A stretch of DNA of 64,000 nt from the NCBI GenBank assembly GCA_007258455.2, contig VDFB02321259.1, positions 119,501 to 183,500 of the forward strand. Direction: 5' to 3'. How positions within the stretch are numbered: position 1 is the stretch's first letter; every line of letters begins with the position of its first letter. This stretch comes from Sequoia sempervirens (taxonomy: Eukaryota > Streptophyta > Pinopsida > Cupressales > Cupressaceae). Both the position numbers and the translations under genes were made by a program. Below the pieces are notes generated by a model. It searched no databases. It was not told the DNA's origin and was given only the letters and a program-made list of their open reading frames with translations. Shown here one piece after another: positions 34,780 to 47,300 of the stretch.

Positions 34780-35125
34780 AGTTTGATGTTTGTTGTGGTT
34801 TTCTTTAGGATGTTTTTCATTTTTTAGGTCTTTTTTTAGGATGTTTTGCGATGTTTTTGGTCATTTTTATTTTTTTGAGTACTTTTTGCCATGTTTTTGG
34901 TCTTTTCATTTTTTTTAAGCTCTTTTTTCAAGACTCTTGCATGTTTTTGGTCTTTTTAGCTTTTGATGTTTTTGGGCCCTCTTTCAGATTCTTTTGTGAT
35001 GTTTTTGGTCTTTTTTTTTTCAAGACTTTTTGCCATGTTTTTGGTCTTTTTTCAAGACTTTTTGCCATGTTTTTGGTCTTTTTTCAAAACTTTTTGTGAT
35101 GTTTTTGGTCTCTTTTTTAGGAATT
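34780..35125. repeat. T-rich minisatellite, gatgtttttggtctttt units
   Basis: About ten imperfect copies of a unit such as aagactttttgccatgttt, then ttggtctttt. The apparent hydrophobic protein here is an artefact of the repeat. An A-rich counterpart in the opposite orientation lies at 50955-51075. Confidence 0.75.
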
Positions 35126-35639
35126 TTTAGCAATTTTTGAAACCATGTGTGACATCCACTGCAGTTACATGATAAAAAAATTTCCCCCAGTCAGGTCCAA
35201 GACTTAGCCAGTTTTAAAGGACTTAAAAGGGATGTGCCTATGGTACCAGATGGATAGGATAGAGGACTTGATGTCAACTGTTTATCAACCATGAGAGGAA
35301 GGGTATGATGTCATGGAAGATGTCATGGTGGTGATGGAAAATGTATTTCATCCTAGGCCAAGGTAGACAAAGTGACAGTAGATGGCAGAGCAATGATTGA
35401 TTACGCATGGGGCCTGTTTTATAGATTTTCACCATGGTACTTATCCACAGTGCCTATTTGCTAGGTTTTCACTATTGGACGAATCATTTTTCTTTACTAT
35501 TTTTGTCATTTTTCTTATTTTTTTGGTGCTGCCAAGACACCTGTTTGCCAAGTTTTCATCAAGGCAACGATTTTTTACCATTTTTCAATTTATTTTTTTG
35601 TATTTTATGATTTTTCGCTTGATCTCTTGATGCTATGTG

Positions 35640-36800
35640 TAGAACTTTCAGAGATATAAAATATTAATAGGCTCTGTTAGTTGTTCTCCATCTAGATTCA
35701 CCAGCTGATGGGATCCAGAACCAAAAGAAGATGCGATGATGTAAGGACCCAACTAGTTTGGTTCAAACTTTCTCGGCTTTTCTCTGTCAGCTTGGTTCTT
35801 AGGGTTTTGCATGAGGACTAATTCACCAATGTCAAACTTCCTAACCATGACTTTCTTATTTTAACTATGGAAAAGACGGTTCTGATATGCTTGTAGATGG
35901 TTCAGGGAATTCAACCTTCTTTCCTCTAACATCTCTAGCTCATGTAGGCGCGACTATCTATACTCCTCCTCATCAGTTAAACCCTTCAGGGAAACTTGTA
36001 ATGAAGGAATTTCAACCTCAATGGGCAAGATGGCCTTAGCTCCAAAGACCAGGGTGAAAGGAGTGGCTCTTGTAGCATACGAATGCTAGTGCGGTAAGCC
36101 CATAGAACAAGGTTGAGTTGTATATGCTAGTCACGGCCAGCATCATTAACAGTCTTTTTGAGGATTTTAACAATGGTTTTATTTGATGCCTTATCTTGAC
36201 CATTTCCTTGCAGGTAATACAGAGATGAAAAATGGTGTTGGATGTGAAATCGCTCACATAACTCGTGAACATCTTGGTTTTTAAATGGACGTTCATTGTC
36301 AGTGATGATGGATTGCGGAAGGCCATACCAAAAAATGTAGTTGAGAATGAATTTGGATATTTGTTTGTCAGTTATGTATGTTAGAGGGATGGCTTCAATC
36401 CACTTTATAAAATATTAGTGGTGGTGATGATGAATTTGTGGCCATTGGATGAGGTCGGATGGATCTTACCCATGAGGTCAACTCCCCAATGAACGAAGGT
36501 CCAAGGAGAGGTGATTGGAAAAAGTTCTTGTGTTGGAGCGTGGATCAAATCACTGTGAATCTGAAATTGGAGACAAGTCCTAACATAGTCTATTGCATCC
36601 TTTTCAATGGTCATCCAATAGTACCCAAGTCTCATTACTTTCTTGGCTAGAGTAGGACCATTTGAATGAGACCCGCATATACTGTCATGTACTTTGCATA
36701 AGGTTGTAAGTGCTTTGTTGGTGTCGAGACATCTAAGGAGGGTTTCGTCAAAGCTACGACAGTAAAGGGTGTCACTAACGATGGCATACCTTGTGGCTTT
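35640..36800 (-). pseudogene. E4 integrase
   Basis: The minus strand shows the zinc-binding segment and core start (LGYYWMTIEKDAIDYVRTCLQ, here LG-YYW then C-x2-C-like TCLQFQIH). It then reads SPWTFVHWGVDLMGKI with the first catalytic Asp region, and NGHKFIITTTNIL (36405-36635). A further block, 36036-36326, is in another frame. The C-terminal module reads GPYIIASSFGSGSHQLVNLD, then EPINILYL (35655-35740), a close match to Tat-type gypsy integrase ends. Stops and frame changes abound. Confidence 0.85.
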
Positions 36801-37200
36801 TCAGATAAAGGACTTCCTTTGGCTATTGGACAGGTTAGGTGGAAGGGCTTGAGACTTAAGGTAATCGTAAATATCTTGGTACGAAGGAAAGTCAGGACCA
36901 ACAAGTTCACAGACCATCTCTGACTCTAGAATGTCATAGGTAGGGACCAACAATTGTTCTATTAGGAATTCTAGCTGAGGCATATTGCTTGGAATGTCAA
37001 GGAGAGAGCCTATTGTAGCCATTGCATCTGCTGCTTTGTTTTGTGCTCTCGAAACTTGTTCAAAAGTTACCATATGAAAGTATGTTTGGAAACTATCAAC
37101 CATTCATTTGTAGGGCATCAACTTCTCATCTTTTGTGTCACAGTCATCATTAACCTAGTTGATGACAAGCTGAGAATCCCCATAGACATGTAGTGCTCTA
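36801..37200 (-). pseudogene. E4 RNase H domain before integrase
   Basis: The minus strand reads LHVYGDSQLVIN (about 37160-37195), then MVDSFQTYFHMVTFEQVSRA and QNKAADAMATIGSLLDIP. This is the C-terminal half of the additional RNase H domain found just before integrase in Tat-type plant elements. The N-terminal half and all of RT are missing because LTR2 abuts at 37263. The position after RT, before integrase, contrasts with E2 and EB. Confidence 0.82.
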
Positions 37201-37262
37201 ATCCACTACAAACGTTATTTATTATTTCAACAATAAACTATGAAGTACATTGAAAACTAAAA

Positions 37263-38504
37263 ATCTAAGGGTAAATTTTAGGTATGTTATATGTTAGCAA
37301 ATCAATAATGCATATAAACCCAAAGAACTATGAAGTACATTGAAAACTAAAAGAAGAAATGTTTATACCAGATAATCGCTGAAGCTTCCATGATTCCTCT
37401 CCGTAGCACCTCCTAACTTGCTGCAAATGTTGCCCTCAGATCGAACGTACAAGCAATTCTTTGACTATGCCTATCCTACACAAGCTTTGAAGGATTTAAA
37501 TAAAACTATGCCTATGCCTATGACAATATGACTCTAAAATGCTAAATAATTCTAAGTATTAATGCGTTAGAATAACAAAATTCCTATGTCTAATGTAAAA
37601 ATGTGAGCAAAATAGCATTTTATAGAAAATGCAATTTTGAATGGACAGAGGAGATCGACTTTCAACATAAACCTAAAATTAAAGGACTAGATTTAGTGTG
37701 ATAATCCCTAATCAGGGTTAGGGAAAAATCATCAAATGAGTGGTCGATATGTCATATGAGAAAATCAAATCAGCGGTGGAGAATGGATGAGATAATTAAT
37801 TAGAAAAATAAAGATTTTCAAAAATCAAGAAGATAAAGATTGCCTGATTTGTGAGATTTGAAAAATCAAGAAGATAAGAGTTGAACTGAAGATCAGATTT
37901 GGAAAATCAAGAATCTCCTCGATTGCTTTATTTTTGGAAGAATATTACCATTTTGAATTAAATTAATTCAAAATATGGAGTTTGTGTGATAATAAATAAT
38001 CAATTTTTAGATATTTACTAAAACGAACTATCAGTTAAGAATGTGATATCATTTTAAATAATTTCATTTTTATAAAATGAGGTAAATGTTAATTTTGACA
38101 ATTAAATAATCAAAGATAATTATTTAATTTAGAGGATATGATTAATAATTAAATAAATTAATAAATTAATTTAATTATGAGAATTAGTGACATATTAAAT
38201 AAATAAATGAAATTGATTTATTTAATAATCAGGAAGAATAAATGAATAAAGTTAATTAAATAAATAAATAAATTTATTTAATTAAGGGAAGACTTAAACA
38301 ATTAATGACGTATTTAATAAATAAATAAAATTTATTTATTTAATAATCATGAAGAATAAAAGGACACGAATTGATTAAATAATTATGAATTATTTAATTA
38401 ATAGTCGAATGTGGACCAAGGACATAATTAAATTTAATAATTATGCTAGGATGAAAGTGGTAAAGACAAAGCTTATAGGCCGAGGTCATTTTTAAGTGTC
38501 TATA
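37263..38504 (-). repeat. E4 LTR2
   Basis: Full-length match to LTR1. The outer bases TGT are replaced, and a 27-base piece of the LTR (aactatgaagtacattgaaa...) is repeated just outside at 37237-37263. The inner edge reads gtgtctata in place of gtgtctaca. No primer site is seen below 37263, in keeping with a deletion there. Confidence 0.88.
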
Positions 38505-39003
38505 TTTTCCCCCTTTTTGTCATAATGTAGCGTGTCACATTGTGACAAAGAAAATAATTCAAAGTCATGCCCCAGTGAAGGTATAGAGTACCAATGCCCC
38601 CTCGGGAAACGACAAACAAATTTGGAAAGGGTCCCGATAAGTCAATTTGATGACCAGAAAAATGATGGCGCAGACGGTTTTGAATTATGACATGTTTAAG
38701 ATAGCCAATGGGGTGGTCAAAGTTGGTCAAATGAGCCTCCAGTACTGACCTAGTTGACAAATTCCATTTTGACTTTATAAATAGGTTGACAAAGGGGTAA
38801 AAGTCAATTCATTTCCACTATTCACTTTGTAAATTTCGAGAGCTCAGAGCGAAAAGGACTGCAGCGAGGATGGTGTTTCCAGTGACAGAGCATGGTGGTG
38901 AGATCATGCGGACCTTCTGGCAGGCAGACGGCTTAGAGCTAGCGGTATTTAACCCTAACCCCTTTTGTAATTTTCTCATTTTGCATGCCAAAAGTAGGGT
39001 TTT
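38505..39003 (-). repeat. E4 right unit: element tail with polypurine tract
   Basis: Matches 29320-29835 beside LTR1. It starts with a polypurine tract (CAAAAAGGGGGAAAA, 38505-38519) and stops at gggttttag, where it joins the third LTR through a TTAG shared by both sides. Confidence 0.85.
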
Positions 39004-39212
39004 AGACAATTAATGACTTGTTTAATAAATATATAAAAATTATTTATTTAATAATCACGAAGAATAAAAGGACATGAATTAATTAAATAATTATGAATTA
39101 TTTAATCAATAGTCAAATGTGGACCAAGGACATAATTAAATGTCATAATTATGTTGGGACGAAAGTGGTAAAAATAGAGCTTGCAGGCCTAGGTCATTTT
39201 TAAGTGTCTACA
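39004..39212 (-). repeat. E4 LTR3, outer fragment
   Basis: 209 bases matching 29108-29319 of LTR1 and ending gtgtctaca before the right CATTT. The rest of this LTR and nearly all of its internal region are deleted. Confidence 0.88.
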
Positions 39213-39217
39213 CATTT
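39213..39217. repeat. Target site duplication CATTT, right copy
   Basis: Directly follows the CA of LTR3 and matches 28071-28075. Confidence 0.75.
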
Positions 39218-39417
39218 AACAACAAACCCATCAAACCCTACATTCAAACAAAAAAATTTATTTTCATTTCATAGAAAACCCATTTAACAGTCTTGCTTCA
39301 TAGTTCATTGCTTCACATAAACCCATTTAACAACTATGCTTCATAATCTATGCTTCACAATCCCTACAAAATGGAAAATGGTGGTTTAAATTGTAGATAC
39401 ATACCTTGTTTAGCCAC

Positions 39418-39625
39418 CTGGAAGTCCATTTTCCTTAGTCACGCATCCCTTCCTAGCCTGCAAGTCCATTTTCCTTAATCACGCATCCCTCCCGAGCCTA
39501 CAAGTCCATTTTCCTTGGCGACACATCATCTGTCCCCATCATGCAAGTCCATTTTCCTCAGCCATGCATCCCTCTGTAGCTTGCAACGCAATTTTCCTTG
39601 GCCTGCAACTCCATTTTCGTCTCTC
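39418..39625. repeat. Minisatellite, about 40-base unit
   Basis: Units built on aagtccattttccttagtca and cgcatccct start at 39422, 39462, 39502 and 39545, with two more degenerate copies to about 39620. Four good copies with a 40-43 base period. Confidence 0.85.
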
Positions 39626-39979
39626 ACTCCTCCTTCCTCCCCACCCACCAAACTGGAAAATGAAAATGTGGAAAATGGCAATGGTTAGGTGTTTTCTTGT
39701 CTATCTTTTTAACTTTCTTGCCCACCGAGTGTCCTTTCTTGGCGACGCCACCTAACTACACAGGGCTAGTAATCTATCAAGACTTTCTCTTGGTATTTTT
39801 TGTCCACTATGTAGCATGGGGTATGCAGGTACATTATAACATATTATATATGTTATATAGATAGGTGTTTTTTTCTATCTAGGAGTTAGCTTTCTCCAGT
39901 TGGAAATGATAAAATTTTATAATATATATTATTTTAGAATATTAAATTTGATAGATTAAATTATTTAGATATTTGTAGA

Positions 39980-40201
39980 AGAATTTAGTTATATATATAT
40001 ATATATATTTTTAGACTATAGGAATCGGTTATACGACCCCCTATAAGCAGCAGTCTTTGGTAAACTTTTAGCAGTGACCGGTATTTGTGTGACATGCCCT
40101 CGGTACCGCGGGATGGGGAGACTAGAACTTCATTGACCCGGTCCAGCCTTAATGGAATACCAATAGCCGACTGAGGGGCCCTCACCGAGAATTTAGTTGT
40201 A
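39980..40201 (-). mobile_element. tRNA-derived SINE, copy 1
   Basis: The body (39994-40187) lies between two near-identical 14-base duplications, agaatttagttata at 39980 and agaatttagttgta at 40188. The minus strand starts with an A-box-like stretch (CCTCAGTCGGCTATTGG) and has a B-box-like GTTCTAGTCTCCCC. It ends TAGTCTAAAAA beside an (AT)n run. A second copy at 52566-52792 has its own duplications in other surroundings, so it moves by target-primed insertion. It codes for no protein and would rely on LINE enzymes. Confidence 0.85.
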
Positions 40202-40866
40202 TTAAGATTTGTTTGTTTTAGAATTTTTTTCAATTTTTTCTTTATACTTCATTTTGGAATTGGAATAGTTTGTCAGCTCTTTTGTGGGTTGATCATGCAG
40301 TTTTTGGTCATTTTTTAGGTGCAAATCAACCTTTGATCCATAAATTTATTATTTGATCCAAAATAATATATAAGTCTATTGTCTAAGTTGTCTATTTCTC
40401 TACTATGGTGTAGTTGTTAAGAATTGAAGGAATTAAAAAGAACTTTCAGAGATTATTAGATCATAAGGGTCATTTTCTATTTGGTCAATCCGCTTGATAG
40501 CATTATCTTTCCATCATAAAAACAACCAAAGATAGTTTACTCTTTAACCATGTAAAGTTGGTAGATAATTTATGTAGTTTTAGTGCTTGAAAGTAAAATA
40601 TTTATAGAATGATGCTCCTTGTAGGCATGGGACTTTCATTGAATAACTAATGATGAATTAATTGACATTGAGTAAATTTAGTTATCAATACATAGTGTAA
40701 TGCTACAAATTTCCACCCTAGAAAATTTTCCCATTTATTTACCCTTTCTTTAGAATTACATGTACGATAATGCATAAACTTGATGTCATCTTCTTGATCT
40801 TCTCACATGTCCCTATCTTTTTTGCATCGATGGAGGAATATTTTTTGAGAACGCACATACGCTACA
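40202..40866. other. Unassigned stretch
   Basis: AT-rich; I see no protein or repeat structure. Confidence 0.4.
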
Positions 40867-42493
40867 TGTTGCAAGTATGATGGTGTTGTCATTGATGTCA
40901 ACAAAATTCTACCAACTGGTGTTTTCATTGTTGTCAACTATGGGATTAAGATGTTGAGGATATTGATAAAATTGTGGAAAAGAGGAAAACAGGTTATGCA
41001 TGTGCAGTTGAGACCTTGAGGAAATTTTGTGAGTACATGTAGCTAATATTTTATTACAAAGTTTGAAGATGAGTTGGAATGAAGTAATGAGCTGAGATGA
41101 TGTCTCAAGTACTTGGTTTTCAAGATTTTTTGAGAAAATTAAATAAACAAAGTAAACTATGTTGTGAAATGTTCATAATATTCTCTGGTATTGCGCTCCA
41201 CGTTCTTTCTGTGTTGATGATATTTCTGTACGGATCTTACAGGTTATTCAAGGTTGAAGGAGGTTATTATATTAAGAATTTAGGTTTCTGGATCATTGTA
41301 TAGTGCAAGATATTTTCACTAGTGTGTGAACCAGTTGTTCAGTGATGTTTTATGTGGTCTGGGAGAAATATATTTTCTCTGCATTTCTCTAATGTTTGGA
41401 TTTAGGTTGTGTAGATTTAGAAAGTTTCTTATAATGCTTTTATAATTTTTATGTTCAAGTTTCTACTTGATTTGGTAAAGTACAGTGTGAGTTTAATTTT
41501 TTAGTATGTAATTAAGGGTTATCACTTGGTCTGAGTTGAAGTATTTGTTGATGTGAGTTTGGATAAAGAGTTTTTATGAATCTTATATTACATGGAATGT
41601 TCTAGGATTGATTTGAAAGTCAATTATGTTGTCCAGAACTTTGGCTGATCCTAAGAAGCATGTACTTAATGTCTATGGTGTTTTGCACAGGTGTTTGTTG
41701 ACCTTGTATTTAAAAAAGACATACAAGGCTTGTGGAATGTGTTGAAGTGTGTTGGGATCTATTTAAGGTGCTAATTAGGGATTTATGTATGATGCCTTTC
41801 ATTCCTATCCATCGTAGGAATGTTTAGGTGCCAACCTATTTTGAATTTGAATGTATAATGGCTAGTGGTTGATATTAGAGAGAGTTTTTAAGGTAGAGCT
41901 TGATATAAATATGTATGGTTTTGATGCAAGAGGGTGTGGAAAGAGTAAGAAGTAAGATAGATGTGAGATTTTTGCAAGTGATGTGTGTGATGCAAAATTG
42001 AGTAGAGCAGTGCAAACTTCATGTTAGGGTTCCTAAAGTGATGAGTTGAAGGAATATTATATCTTTCATGTGATACTTCAAAAGTGTGAGTGATTGTATG
42101 GTAGAATCCTTGTTGCATTGAGAAGTTATTCTCTATGTACATTCTTCAGTTATCTTGTTTTCTTTCTATGGAAGTGAGCCACAGTGAGCCTTTTTAGATA
42201 GTGTGTCCTATTTTGCAGTAATCCCCTTTGTACTATTTTTTCTATTACTTATATTGTGACCCAATCCTCACCATGGTTTTTCCCTCTTTATGTTTTCCAC
42301 ATAAATCTAGTGTTCTCATGTGTATGGTGTTGTGATTCTAGTTTCTATTATCTACATTTCATATTTAATCAATTTAATAGAATAAGGCTCGTTCAATGAA
42401 TGTTGTGGATCTATTTACTATTGAGGCTTTTGAAGGTTTGATTTACTAGAATTGATTCACCACCCCCTCTCAGTTGTCTTATTCATCTCAACA
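40867..42493 (+). repeat. Ty1/copia-type 5' LTR
   Basis: 1627 bp, begins TGTTGCAAGTATGATGGTG and ends CATCTCAACA, so the ends are TGTTG/CAACA. The start context (gttgtcattgatgtcaac) is common in plant copia LTRs. A Met-tRNA primer site and a copia gag follow. The outer edge is inferred from the inverted ends, since no second LTR is seen. Confidence 0.75.
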
Positions 42494-42495
42494 AT

Positions 42496-42507
42496 TGGTA
42501 TAAGAGC
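42496..42507 (+). other. Copia primer binding site
   Basis: TGGTATAAGAGC, one base from the standard TGGTATCAGAGC (initiator Met-tRNA), two bases after the LTR end. Confidence 0.85.
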
Positions 42508-42551
42508 TAGGTTCCTTAAAGAAGAGCTTAACTACTTGAGATAGATTTAGG

Positions 42552-42935
42552 ATGGTGAACAAGATTTTGTTGGAGTATCCTAGATTCAGATTATGTATTC
42601 TAGAAAATAAAGATGGAAGGATATTTATGTGCTCAGGGATATGAGATTGATAAGGATTATCATAATACATACATTCCACCTTTGAATGGTCTGAGTACAA
42701 GTGTGAAAATGAAGGCACATGACATCAATGCTAGAGCAAGGTACATTATTATGAATAGTCTTTCAAATACTGAATTAGTTAAAGTTATGAGTTTGAATAC
42801 TGCTAAAGGATTTTTGGATAAGTTAGAAAACATTTATGAAGGAGATGAAAAAGTCAAACAAGCAAAGCTATAGAATTTGAAGGCACAATTTGAGACCCTG
42901 CATATGTCTGAAGATGAAACAATCAAAATCTAGAT
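42552..42935 (+). pseudogene. Ty1/copia gag, 5' fragment
   Basis: Start of a copia Gag: MEGYLCAQGYEIDKDYHNTY, then IIMNSLSNTELVKVMSLNTA, GFLDKLENIYEGDEKVKQAK and FETLHMSEDETI. This matches the common plant gag domain (ILxSLS, TAKE-xWxxL, YEG-xxxVKxAKLQ). It has stops, including TAG where Trp is expected before KIKMEG. At about 42935 the match ends abruptly in a T-rich stretch, so the rest was deleted or replaced. Confidence 0.88.
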
Positions 42936-44330
42936 AGGCATTCTTTTTTTTGGTTATTTTTTAAGAACCAAACTAATCTCTAGAAATACCTAAGGAATTT
43001 TAAATTTCCAATAATCATTACTCCTAAGGGATTGGCCAACGAATGATTAGAAGCTACAATACTTCTACTCCTACACTTTGGGATCTATAAACAACTGAAG
43101 GGTAATCTCATAATCCCTGCATACTCAGGAATTAACATAGTTATAACTAAATACACTTTCAATAATAGATACTTCTCCTTAAATTACTCAACAAAATAGT
43201 ACATCAAACAAGTTGTTAGCTTATTTATCAATCTATTATGTTTGGAGCATGAGAATGAAAAACTTCAACACAAAAAAACTATGGTGATATCCATTTGAGA
43301 ATTTGTAAATTAAATGTGATTAGTCGATGAATCAACACAAAAATAGAACCACAAGTACTTTGCATGAACCAATGCCTTTGTCCCAAGCATGGAGTCAATA
43401 TCAACCTATATGACCTAATAACAACTTAAACAATAGCACATACAGTCTTGAAAAACCCTCCATTACAACATTCCTCTATGAAATTCATGATTATTACTTC
43501 TTATAACCATCCTAGCACCCAATTCTTATGAGTTATTAATCTCACGGGAGAACTTATATTAATTCATTGAACTAATAAGCAAGCATGAAATTAAACATCC
43601 ATTAAAGAGTAATAGAGACAAATAAAATAATCCTTGATTTATTTCATTCATAACTCATAAAACACATATAAGAAGAGACAATAGCCATGAACTTTTTGTT
43701 ACTTTATATTGTAGTTGCTATACTGTTATCAAAATTACATACATGATAATAAACTGTGAACTTTAGACAAGACAGAAACACATGCTATGTATTTTGCTTA
43801 CAATTTCACAATGTTAACTCAAAATTTCAGCTAACTACTACCTTTCGCCCTAGATTCTTTCTTATAGAGATGAAAGAGAAAAACAAGCCTTAGACTAGGA
43901 AACACACACATCAAAATCTCATTGGACTATTGTAACAAATATTCCTTCTTCAATTACACTCGAGTCTTTAGGTGATGAGAATAAATATGAGGAAAAATTA
44001 ACCTCAAATCATTATAGAAAAAATGTACCATCTAAAAAAGGAATCATTTGTTTGTTACAATAGTTTCAAAATATTCCCCATGTGCTAAAATAAAATGCCT
44101 AGTATGGAAAAACAATAAGCAAAACTTGCAAAGCAAGATAAGGAAAGCACGTAAAAGACAAAATTGTTTTATCCATATTAGCACTAAGTGCCACCCATTT
44201 CAATTTTGGAAAGAATAGTATTTTTCAATGTTTTTATCAAAATCCTAATCTATATTATATTCAGGCTATGCATTGTTCTTCTCCTATCCATTATTTACCT
44301 TGTTCATTATTAGTCCCCACATAGATTCAT
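42936..44330. other. Unassigned AT-rich stretch
   Basis: No protein recognised. It lies downstream of the minus-strand accessory ORF copy 2 and may be the 3' end of that element. Confidence 0.4.
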
Positions 44331-47300
44331 TCAATGTATTTTTCCAACTAGGTGTTATACTCTTCTTGAGTTGTCCACTTCATATTTAATAAACCTTGCA
44401 CCTTAGCACTGTACTGAAAGTATCTAGCATCAATTAGGACCCTATATTCTTTAACAAAAATGTCCATCTTTGTTTCAATCTCCACAAATGTATCAATATT
44501 TGGATTCAGCGAGATGTAGTTGGTGACAGTCAATACCATCATAGCTGCTATAAGCATTCCTCCCAAATATTTCTTCCAATTTTCAAATGGTTGTATCTCA
44601 CATTTTAGACTCAATAACCAAGGCATACCATGTTCCTCCATTTCTTTAAATATTTTCATCTTACTTTGGAGCTGCACACCTAACTTTCCATGGAAAGTAA
44701 TTATCTCATTAACTGAGTCAATAATTTGCAAGATTTGAGGAATAGTAGTAGGTGCCTTAGGATCCTCCTTCATTTTGGGCATCGTTTCTCTTAAAGCACT
44801 CACCCTAGTAATCTAATTATTCCATTCATTCTTGAAAGCCTCTTGTACCTGCAGATACTTTGTGTTTTCCTCATGAATATTCTTATAGGTAACCTAAACA
44901 TCATTAGCCTTGTTGACAAATTTGGTCACCCTATGCTTCAATACATCCTTAAAGATCTCATTTTCCATCTTGACAATTTCAATCTTTGCCTTCTTGAAAT
45001 TTTCTTTTTTAGTATTCAACTGATCATTCAAATCTTTAATTTTCAAGGCCAAGGTTTCCCTCTCTTGTGTAGACAAGTCTGAGGAAGAAGAGGATTGTAG
45101 GTATATTTTCCTTTTTGACTAAGTAGCCTAAATAGTGGCTCTCACCTTGTTTATCTCATCCAAAGCCTTATTATACTCTTTCACTAAAGAATCATACTTT
45201 TTCTAAGAAATCTATGTAGTATCCACACTAAGCATTGCAACATGAGTAGTTAACTCAACTTCTTGGATAGGAGTTATATCTATGGCTCTTTTGACCACTA
45301 AGGAACCAATAACCTCTTCAATAGGCCTAGCAACATCATGTTTACTAGTATTAGGTGCCATGGACCAAATTGCAAGAGTATGAAACTTTGGACTATATCC
45401 AAATCCAAACACCTTATCTTCAAATTACTCCTCAGATATTGAAGCCTGGGGGTCTCTTCTTACTGCATCATATGTTATAGCTGCAGTGATAGTGCATCAT
45501 ATTAATAATATGATTCCACTATCTATGAAAATTTTGCTAGCATCAGTGGGAGTAATAGCTGCAATTTCAGCCTTGCTCTTTTCCTATATTCTACTTTCTC
45601 AACTTCTTCCTAACGAGAAGGCTTGGCATTAGCCTAATCTAATTCATGTCTCTCCTTTATCTCTTTACTCCACTTTTGAACCATAAATTCCTAAAATTCT
45701 TTTGTTGTACAAACTTATCATCAGCAAGGAATTCATCACATTCCTTTATCCTGGGATCATCATCACTTTCCTTATCATATTGCCATTTGACAATTATGTT
45801 AAGGGGAACATATGAACTAAGGGTTTCCTCAATATGAGGAGGGAGGAATTTCTCCTCCACCTCTTCATTCCCTAGTGCATGTTCTGCCATTTGTTCCTCC
45901 CTAACTTCTTGAACATTTGTAGGCTGCTCTAGGATATCCATAGCTTATTGCTGTTGTTCTAGGAGAGGTTGCGCTTTATCAACAACCTCTTTCACCTTCA
46001 TTTTAAAATCACCATTTTGATAATCCCTTATCTTAGTGAAAGATATTTCAATATGGTTTCCAATTATATCATATAGACTTATATATAAGGCATTCCTCTT
46101 TATGATACTTTCTTCAATGTTCATTATGGTTGTTCATTCCTTCTTTCTTGTTATGACAACCTCATCACTTGTCAAATTCCTTAATACATCATTTATGTAT
46201 AAGAACTCATGATGTATCACTGATAAGTTTTTATCTCTTCTTCTTCCACCCACAAATCCTTCTGGATCAAAAATCCTAATCGCGTTAAAAAGGCATTCTA
46301 AGATTATTCACCATGATCCCAAACTTTTCATACCCCTCAAGCACAGTAACTTTGAAGCAAGAAAAATTGAATTTGAGATTCACTAGAATACCATTCCTGG
46401 GATTCCTGAACATCTCACAATCCATAACATCAATCTGCCACATGAGTTCCATAAAGGCCAATCTATCGGAGACATATAGGGGAAAACAATGTGGTGCCCC
46501 CTTAGCCCCATAGGCTATAATCAAAGTATATTTTGAATGAAGAAACCAATCTACCCAAGTATGTGTTGGTTTAGATCCTAGTATATATTTTGGGTGCATG
46601 ATACTTCTAATTTATAGAGAAAGCCTATGAACAAGTGTTACACCCAACACTTCTAGGATACCATATCTTACAACATTAGAAAACATGACATAATTGGAAT
46701 TGGAACAGTCTTGATCCCAAATGTGTGTCCACATTTGTACTAGAAAAACATTCTTTTCATTGTCCCTTAATCTCAATTCCAACTTCCTTTTCTAGCCATA
46801 ATCACCCTCAAGTAAGAGAATATGCATTAACATAGAATAATGAGGGAAATTTAAAGGGAGCACCTCCTTCTTCAAGTTTAGGAAATCCTCATGCATTTGA
46901 CTAGCAAAATAATTGGCATAATGAAAACAAGTGTTCTAATTATTACCCTGTATATCTGCCACCATTACCAATAAGTTAGGGGCTATCCTTACCTCAAAAT
47001 TTCAATCCAACACTTGATTTAGGAAATAGTAAGTCTTCTTGAAATAATCCACAAACTCCTCACACTCAAAAGGCTCAACATCCTTAGGGATGAATTTCTC
47101 CTTGCTCTTTCTATGTTGAACAAGAAGTCTATTTTTGTATGTAAATCTATTCTTCTCATATTAAATATATAACTCGGCATGCCTAAACTTCACAGTATAA
47201 TTGGGATTAAACCCAAATAATTCCACCAACTTGTCCTTTGTCACTTCTAGGACCACCTCACCATTTTCACTCTTGATTGTTCTATCAATGGGATGATATT

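Larger units (their letters stand above)
28076..39212 (-). mobile_element. Minus-strand gypsy complex with three LTR copies (E4)
   Basis: Order on the plus strand: LTR1 (28076-29319), polypurine tract, antisense mobile-domain ORF, non-coding repeats, integrase and RNase H remnants (35640-37200), LTR2 (37263-38504), a second polypurine tract with element tail (38505-39003), and the outer 209 bases of a third LTR (39004-39212). CATTT flanks the whole. The orientation follows from the polypurine tracts and the minus-strand pol. Gag, protease and RT are missing from the left unit, and nearly all of the right unit is deleted. An unequal exchange between LTRs, or two head-to-tail insertions, would explain the layout. 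Confidence 0.82.

Noticed and set aside
34851..35099. Hydrophobic ORF on the plus strand that looks like a membrane protein (Phe/Leu/Val-rich).
   Set aside because: It is the translation of the T-rich minisatellite gatgtttttggtctttt; the repeat explains the residues.
39980..40201. Considered a tRNA gene because of the A-box and B-box-like parts.
   Set aside because: No cloverleaf can be made, it has a second diverged copy, and both copies have target duplications, which point to a SINE.
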